Source: Chytriomyces cf. hyalinus JEL632
Lineage: Eukaryota; Chytridiomycota; Chytridiomycetes; Chytridiales; Chytriomycetaceae
Direction of reading: 5' to 3'
Length of the DNA stretch: 64,000 bases
Assembly (NCBI GenBank): GCA_025435555.1
Contig: JAIWWG010000031.1
Coordinates: forward strand, 62,001-126,000
Shown here: positions 59,227 through 64,000 of the stretch, one piece after another
Position numbering within the stretch: position 1 is the stretch's first letter
How the letters are laid out: each line of letters starts with the position of its first letter
Made by a program: the position numbers and the translations under genes
The notes under the pieces: generated by a model
The model's database searches: none
Told to the model about the DNA's origin: nothing
Seen by the model: the letters and a program-made list of their open reading frames with translations, nothing else

Positions 59227-60081
59227 TTATTGAGAGGAAGGATGTGTCTTCAAATGTGCAACTAGATTACATTTTTGTCTGCACCCCAAGCACAATATTA
59301 GTCACTGCGCATCGATACTACACAAAGAGGCAGAATAAAAACTCACCGAGCAGCGTAGCTACAACCAGCATATGGGCAAGTATAGGGCTTTTCACCTGTA
59401 ACCAACGTATAATCAGACTCTCGACAACATAGATGCTAGGATATCTTCGGTTGACTGGATGTACCTGTATGTGTCCGTTGATGAATTTTCCTGCATGATG
59501 AACGGCGCGATGAGATGAAAATGGAGACACGACAAAAAAAAAAAAAAAGGTGAATACAAGCGATTGTTGGTGGTATAGTTCTTCGAACAATTCTCAAAGT
59601 TGCATAAAAAGGGACGCTCTTTTGAATGTGTGTAGGAATGGTGGCGAAGTGCAGACGATGTTTTGAAGCCGTTCCCGCAGTCGAGGCATCTGAACTTTCT
59701 CTCCAGATCCCGCGCCGACGGCTCAGCAGATGATGATGCTGGTGATTCTCGCGAAGGCTGAAGTAGGGCCGGTTGCGGTGGGGTTGGATTTGGATTTGGT
59801 GGCGCCGACTCAAGACAGTTGTTCATATGGGGTTGAACAAACGAGGACCCAGCGCAGCGACTTTGCAGCTCGGCGGACATATAGGACTGCCTTGACAAAG
59901 TATCGCTCATGTCGATGCTGCTGTATAGGCTCGGGTCGATAAGTCGCAGCCAAAAGTCCGGGTCAAACTGCTCCTCTTGTGTCTGGAATGAGAATGGGGG
60001 TGCGGGGGTTTGCGGTTGCGCGTCCGCGCCGCTTTTCCATCTGGACCAGTTACCGTGAGTATCTTCCTTCTCGCGGGACAT
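59227..60081 (-). CDS. C2H2 zinc-finger protein (cluster member G), three fingers
   Basis: Predicted DNA-binding protein. Exon 1 starts at 60081 (SREKEDTHGNWSRW) with a Pro/Asn-rich stretch (SAPPNPNPTPPQP). Finger 1 is CLDCGNGFKTSSALRHHSYTH and finger 2 CNFENCSKNYTTNNRLKIHQRTH, with an intron in the Leu codon as in members C and F. After a further intron comes GEKPYTC with CPYAGCSYAAR, then a final intron and QKCNLVAHLKTH, PSSQ and the stop at 59227. Finger 3 is thus split by an intron after Arg. The fourth finger and charged linker present in the other members are absent, so this copy is truncated or ancestral. Divergent from member H. Confidence 0.72.
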
Positions 60082-60373
60082 GGTCGTGGCTAATAACGGA
60101 AACTAATATCAATTCGTGTATATTTTGTGCAAGCCCTTGCTCGCCATTTATGAACCGCGTTGAACCAAGTCAAAAAAATTCGACCTTTTCCAACGACCGG
60201 CGCGACTAGGCCTGCTGAAAAACGCAGTGCGGGGCGTGCGCCAGAGAACGACAGATCCACGGAGACAGTCGGGACGAGCTCGCAGAAACTCTGGTATTAC
60301 TCGTCTCCATTTTACTTCATTTCTCCTTTTCATAAAAAATCGGTTGAACCGTAATTGACACCTCCGAACACAC
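60082..60373. promoter_or_regulatory. Divergent promoter region, zinc-finger members G and H
   Basis: 292 bp between two divergent start codons. No TATA box or obvious operator is visible. Called from layout only. Confidence 0.35.
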
Positions 60374-62795
60374 ATGAACCACTCTGACGGCAGCCAAGGC
60401 GGCGAGCCACCCTCTGCCAAGCCGATGCCAATGCCAATGTCCATGATGGCTGCGCAGTACAGGGTATCTAATGATGAGCCATTGAAGCCTTACCAGCTGG
60501 GCTAAATGTTCTCCTCTTCCACTCACAGGACTCGCTCATGCCTCCGCCTTTCTCTCTACGCATGTGCAACGAGCCTGTCTCAGACTCCTCAAACCTACTC
60601 ACTGCTGATAACATTTCCCGCTCAACGAGGGTTCCTTCGGTTTCTTCTCCGCCCATACCATATCGCCTCTCACATTCACTCTCGGTTCCGATTCCTGAAA
60701 TAACAATCTCAAACCATGTCGGTGACCAAACGGCGCTGAATCCCAGCCAATTCGAAAACGGGGCGTTGCGCATCAATGCCTCTCAATCTGTGGCGCACAG
60801 TGGGAACTTACTGTGTCCTCCAACAGCTGCTTCTCTTGATTCTTTACTGCTGTCACCGCTACCCGGAACCCCTCATTCACAGTCCTTGTCCGCTTTAAAT
60901 AATGGATTCAATTTAAGCGACAGCTTTTACTTTTACCCGGACCGGAGGATGGACGCAAGCCCCGTTCTCACATTCTCATCTGGCATTCCGCTTTCACCGG
61001 ATGTTGGCAACCATGAATATCTTCATATCCAAGACATTGACGCTTTGGTTGCCGGAAGACCGCTTCCAGTTTCTCCAATGCTCAGTGGCAGGCTTGATAT
61101 GCATCATCCGAACATGCTCTTGCAGAGAAGATCGTTTGACATGGCCCTTGCAGCACCGCTGACTTTGAATCTGGACGGTTTTCAGGAATCTGTGACTGGC
61201 TCGTTGATTCAGTCTCCTCGTCAGAATTCGCCCAGTTCGTTGAACGCAGGAGGCGAGACGTTTTCGTCCAACAGCCTTTTACCCTCATCCAATTATTCCG
61301 AAACGCGACAGAATAGTGGCTTTCTAAGTCCCCATCAGTACATACATCCTGCGCCTCTGTTGCCGTCCATTCAAGACTACAAGAGAAACTTGAATTCAAA
61401 CCCAGAATTCAGCCCTCCAGAGAGCCAAATTCAGTACAGCCAATTCGCGCCAAGTTATTCGGTACCCACTGCGCAATACACAGATTCCTCAAACCCGCCC
61501 GTGATGCATCATTCATCAGTGAGAGGCTCACCATTCGTTCGAGCAGCCTTGGGAAGCCGGCCCCGTTGCCCTTTCCCTGAGTGCCAAGGCATCTCGTTTG
61601 ATAATGTCAAGGGCCTTCAGGCGCACACGCGTGATCATCATCGGGATGGGCTTGGCGATTCTGCCATTGCGAGCGGTGCGTCGGTTGCTGGAGCTGTGGC
61701 TGCAGGTGGTGCTAAACGGGACCGAGACAGTCGCATGAGAAATTCGGTGCTTGGAGTTGATGGGGTGGTGCACTATCAGCAAACGAGAGGAGGGGCGGAG
61801 GGAGCAAGTCTTTCAATGCAAGAGGAACGAAGTGGACTATTGAACCCCAACGGGCAGCTAGCTAATTACACGGAGCTGGACGGATACTATGATTCCGGTA
61901 AGACTGTTTTTTTTCCAACTGCAATGAACAAAATTTATCAACACCTTTTCTTGGCGCATTTAAATTTTTTTGTTAGCTGGTGGGGGAATGGCGAGCCGTG
62001 GAAGCCGAATTGTATCAGTTCAAGTAGTGCCATCGCAAAGCCTTCCACACACCTCTTCCATTGACGAGTCTGCGCAAAACCAATCTCAACAATTCCTCCA
62101 AAACCGTGCTTACATGCAGCAGCAACACAACACAACCGCAATCCCTAACTCTGCGAATTCCACTCCTGATTCCACTCACATGCAATCTGGTCAACCCGCT
62201 CGTGCCCGTTCAGGAGGCAACATTTTAAAACCGTACGTTTGCACGTATCCAAACTGCCATAAATCGTTTGCACAACCAGCGGGACTTCGAAGTCATACCG
62301 TGACACATACTGGGGACAGGCATTTTGTTTGCAAGTTTGAAAATTGCGACAAGCGTTACACGACCAACAATCGCTTGAAAATCCATATGCGTTCACATGT
62401 GAGTTTAGCCTGATGACTGCCTAGTTGAAGTGATCGTTTGGTAACCTGTTCCAATGCGTTAGACGAACGAGAAGCCCTATGTTTGTAAACATCCCGGTTG
62501 CACCTACGCAGCAAAACAAGCATGCTCACTTACGCAGCACAAGCTTACACACTTGAATCCTGAGGAAAAACGAGCTGAAATGGAGAAACGCGCTCGAACC
62601 CTTCCTTGTGCGGAGTGCGGGCGAGTTTATCGAACCATGGAATCGCTTGACTTGCATTCGTGGAAGGAGCACGGAAAAGCAGGGATTGTTGGAATCATTG
62701 TGGCGAATAATGGGGGCAATGGTGATGGCCCAGGGCGACAGCAGAACGGTGGTGGTTCATTCGAAGAGACGGACGCAAGGTTTTCGGAGGAATGA
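60374..62795 (+). CDS. C2H2 zinc-finger protein (cluster member H), longest member
   Basis: Predicted DNA-binding protein of 737 residues. Exons 60374-60463, 60529-61897, 61977-62398 and 62463-62795 join in frame. The small first exon (NHSDGSQGGEPPSAK, then MPMPMSMM) supplies the only good start; the long second-exon ORF otherwise begins at 60538. A Ser/Pro/Leu-rich disordered region fills residues 30-480, with a possible degenerate finger CPFPECQGISFDNVKGLQAH at about 375. C-terminal fingers: CTYPNCHKSFAQPAGLRSHTVTH; CKFENCDKRYTTNNRLKIHMRSH; CKHPGCTYAAKQACSLTQHKLTH; linker PEEKRAEMEKRARTLP; CAECGRVYRTMESLDLH. The intron lies after RSH, not at N-N-R. A Gly-rich tail ends the protein. Confidence 0.8.
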
Positions 62796-63070
62796 CTGTG
62801 ATGATTTTTTTTATGGTCCAAAGGGAGTAAGTTAATTTAAATAACCGGAAGCGTGGATACGTGTATTTGAATAATTATGAGGGAAATAGTGAATGAAGAA
62901 AGTAAATCAAATTGCCTTGCCGTTGATTTTACGTGTTTTTTTTATACCCCGCATGCAGCGCCGTCACAAGACAAGGTTCGGACATAGTTAAAACGTTCAA
63001 TGGTTTATTACATTCAATTTTACGGAATAAGAACTGTCTCTAAATGATGCTGCAGTGTTCGGACTGATGA

Positions 63071-64000
63071 TTAATTCATCAGCTTTCCAGCAATGTTCAA
63101 GAAGCTTTTGCGAAGAGAAGAAGCAATAGATGCACGCTTGTTGATTTGTGGTGGCTTACTTTCGTTTGCCTCCGATGCTTCATTACCACCACCAAACTGC
63201 AGAGGAACTGCAGTCTTCATTGAGGCAGAAGTGCCGCTTGACTGGTTGAGCTTCTCCTTCTGCTTAATGTACGCAGCAACGGAGGTGCTCTCAAAGTCCG
63301 CAATGAATCCGTTCGAAAGGTATAAATCGGCGACAGGGTCCGCATCGTCTGGTCGCAAAAGACTTTCAGGTAGAGCAAACTTTTCAATTTCAACGTCCAA
63401 AAAGCGCGTAGTCACAGTGAGATTCGCGTCTTTTGCGTAGACGCGCAAAAAAACGGACGCAGATAAGCTGAAGTCAATTGCCTCTTCATCAGTTCCGACG
63501 GACTCGTCTTTGGCCTCTTCCGTTGCTTCTTTCGCGTCTTGCTCGGCGTCAGTCTTGTCTGCTTTGTCCGCCTTGTCCGCGTCATCAGATGTTGGAGTTT
63601 CAGTTGCAGAGGTCGCTGTTTCAGCTGTGGTCTGCACGTCTTCAGTCGTTGAAGCAGGAGTCTCTTCAACAACAGTCTCTTCAACAGTCGCAGTTGTCAC
63701 TGCCTCGGTTGTTGCTTCAGCAACTACATCGGCAGCTGGGCTAGACTCAGCGGCTTGTGGGACGTCAGCAGACGGTGCAGACTCAACAATAGCTTCAACA
63801 GTAGGTGAAGACTCGATAACAGTGACTCCAGGAGCAGATTCCACGACAACAGTTTCTTCGACAGCTTTAGATGCGACATCTGGAGCTGAAGAGTTGAGGG
63901 TTTCGTTGCCCTGTTCGATGGAAGATTGCGCCGCCTTTTCAGCTTCCTGTTTGGCCTTTTTGGCAGCTTCTTCATCGGCAGCTTTCTTTTCGGCCTCTTT
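63071..64000 (-). CDS. Acidic Ala/Glu/Thr-rich protein, 3' part only
   Basis: Open from the window edge to the stop at 63071, about 310 residues visible; the start lies beyond 64000. From the edge inwards there is a charged helix (EKKAADEEAAKKAKQEAEKA), then low-complexity Val/Glu/Ala/Thr/Ser repeats (VVESAPG, VESAPSADVPQ), a DKADKADKTDAEQD stretch and a more ordered end with SASVFLRVYAKDANLTVTTRF, DVEIEKFALPESLLRPDDADP and the basic INKRASIASSLRKSFLN. No family recognised. Likely a scaffold or cytoskeleton-associated protein by composition, which is a guess. 62796-63070 between this and member H shows nothing. Confidence 0.6.
   Translation of the reverse strand, partial: KEAEKKAADEEAAKKAKQEAEKAAQSSIEQGNETLNSSAPDVASKAVEETVVVESAPGVTVIESSPTVEAIVESAPSADVPQAAESSPAADVVAEATTEAVTTATVEETVVEETPASTTEDVQTTAETATSATETPTSDDADKADKADKTDAEQDAKEATEEAKDESVGTDEEAIDFSLSASVFLRVYAKDANLTVTTRFLDVEIEKFALPESLLRPDDADPVADLYLSNGFIADFESTSVAAYIKQKEKLNQSSGTSASMKTAVPLQFGGGNEASEANESKPPQINKRASIASSLRKSFLNIAGKLMN

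Noticed and set aside
1-64000. CRISPR arrays, rRNA genes, integrases, reverse transcriptases or other mobile-element proteins
   Set aside because: Looked for on both strands; no regularly spaced repeats, rRNA-like sequence or RT/integrase/transposase motifs were seen.

Overview
The window is nuclear DNA of a zoosporic fungus, most likely a chytrid. Genes carry many short introns (about 44-100 bp, GT..AG). Fungal-type proteins (Kre9-like GPI protein, DUF4604 protein, Mrh4-like helicase, class 3 lipase) sit beside flagellar and basal-body proteins that non-flagellated fungi lack: IFT27, TBCCD1, B9D2 and a TTLL6/13-type tubulin polyglutamylase. All exon joins below were made by hand from reading frame, splice consensus and remembered family alignments, so exon edges are proposals.

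Layout. 0-16 kb: IFT27 (+) converges with TAF1 (-, with a bromodomain). TAF1 is divergent from MOG1/RANGRF (+), followed by a mitochondrial Mrh4/DDX28-like helicase, tRNA-Cys (-), TBCCD1, a DUF4604 protein, a secreted aspartic protease and NOL8 (all +). 15.7-34.2 kb: a GDA1/CD39 apyrase (+), a C2 plus class 3 lipase (DAGL-like, +), a GM130-like golgin (-) divergent over 42 bp from NTAQ1 (+), an APC permease (-), a gene-free stretch, a GPI-anchored Kre9/KNH-like protein (-) and Hsp110/SSE1 (+). 34.2-47.2 kb: small uncertain ORFs, a long disordered protein (-), an F-box protein (+), Nup85 (+), B9D2 (-) and a TTLL6/13-like ligase (-).

47.3-62.8 kb holds the most striking region: a cluster of eight readable C2H2 zinc-finger genes plus one degenerate copy, on both strands. 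Most share a long disordered N-terminus and a four-finger module, with a Y-T-T-N-N-R-L signature in finger 2, a Q-K-C-x-L type finger 3, a charged linker and a divergent final finger. Introns fall repeatedly in or next to the N-N-R-L codons. One roughly 100-bp block, intron included, is almost the same in two members. The window ends in the 3' part of an acidic Ala/Glu/Thr-rich protein (-).

Together the genes cover transcription and ribosome biogenesis (TAF1, NOL8), nuclear transport (MOG1, Nup85), proteostasis (Hsp110, NTAQ1, F-box), Golgi and membrane biology (golgin, apyrase, lipase, permease) and flagellum assembly. I saw no CRISPR array, rRNA gene or intact transposon.
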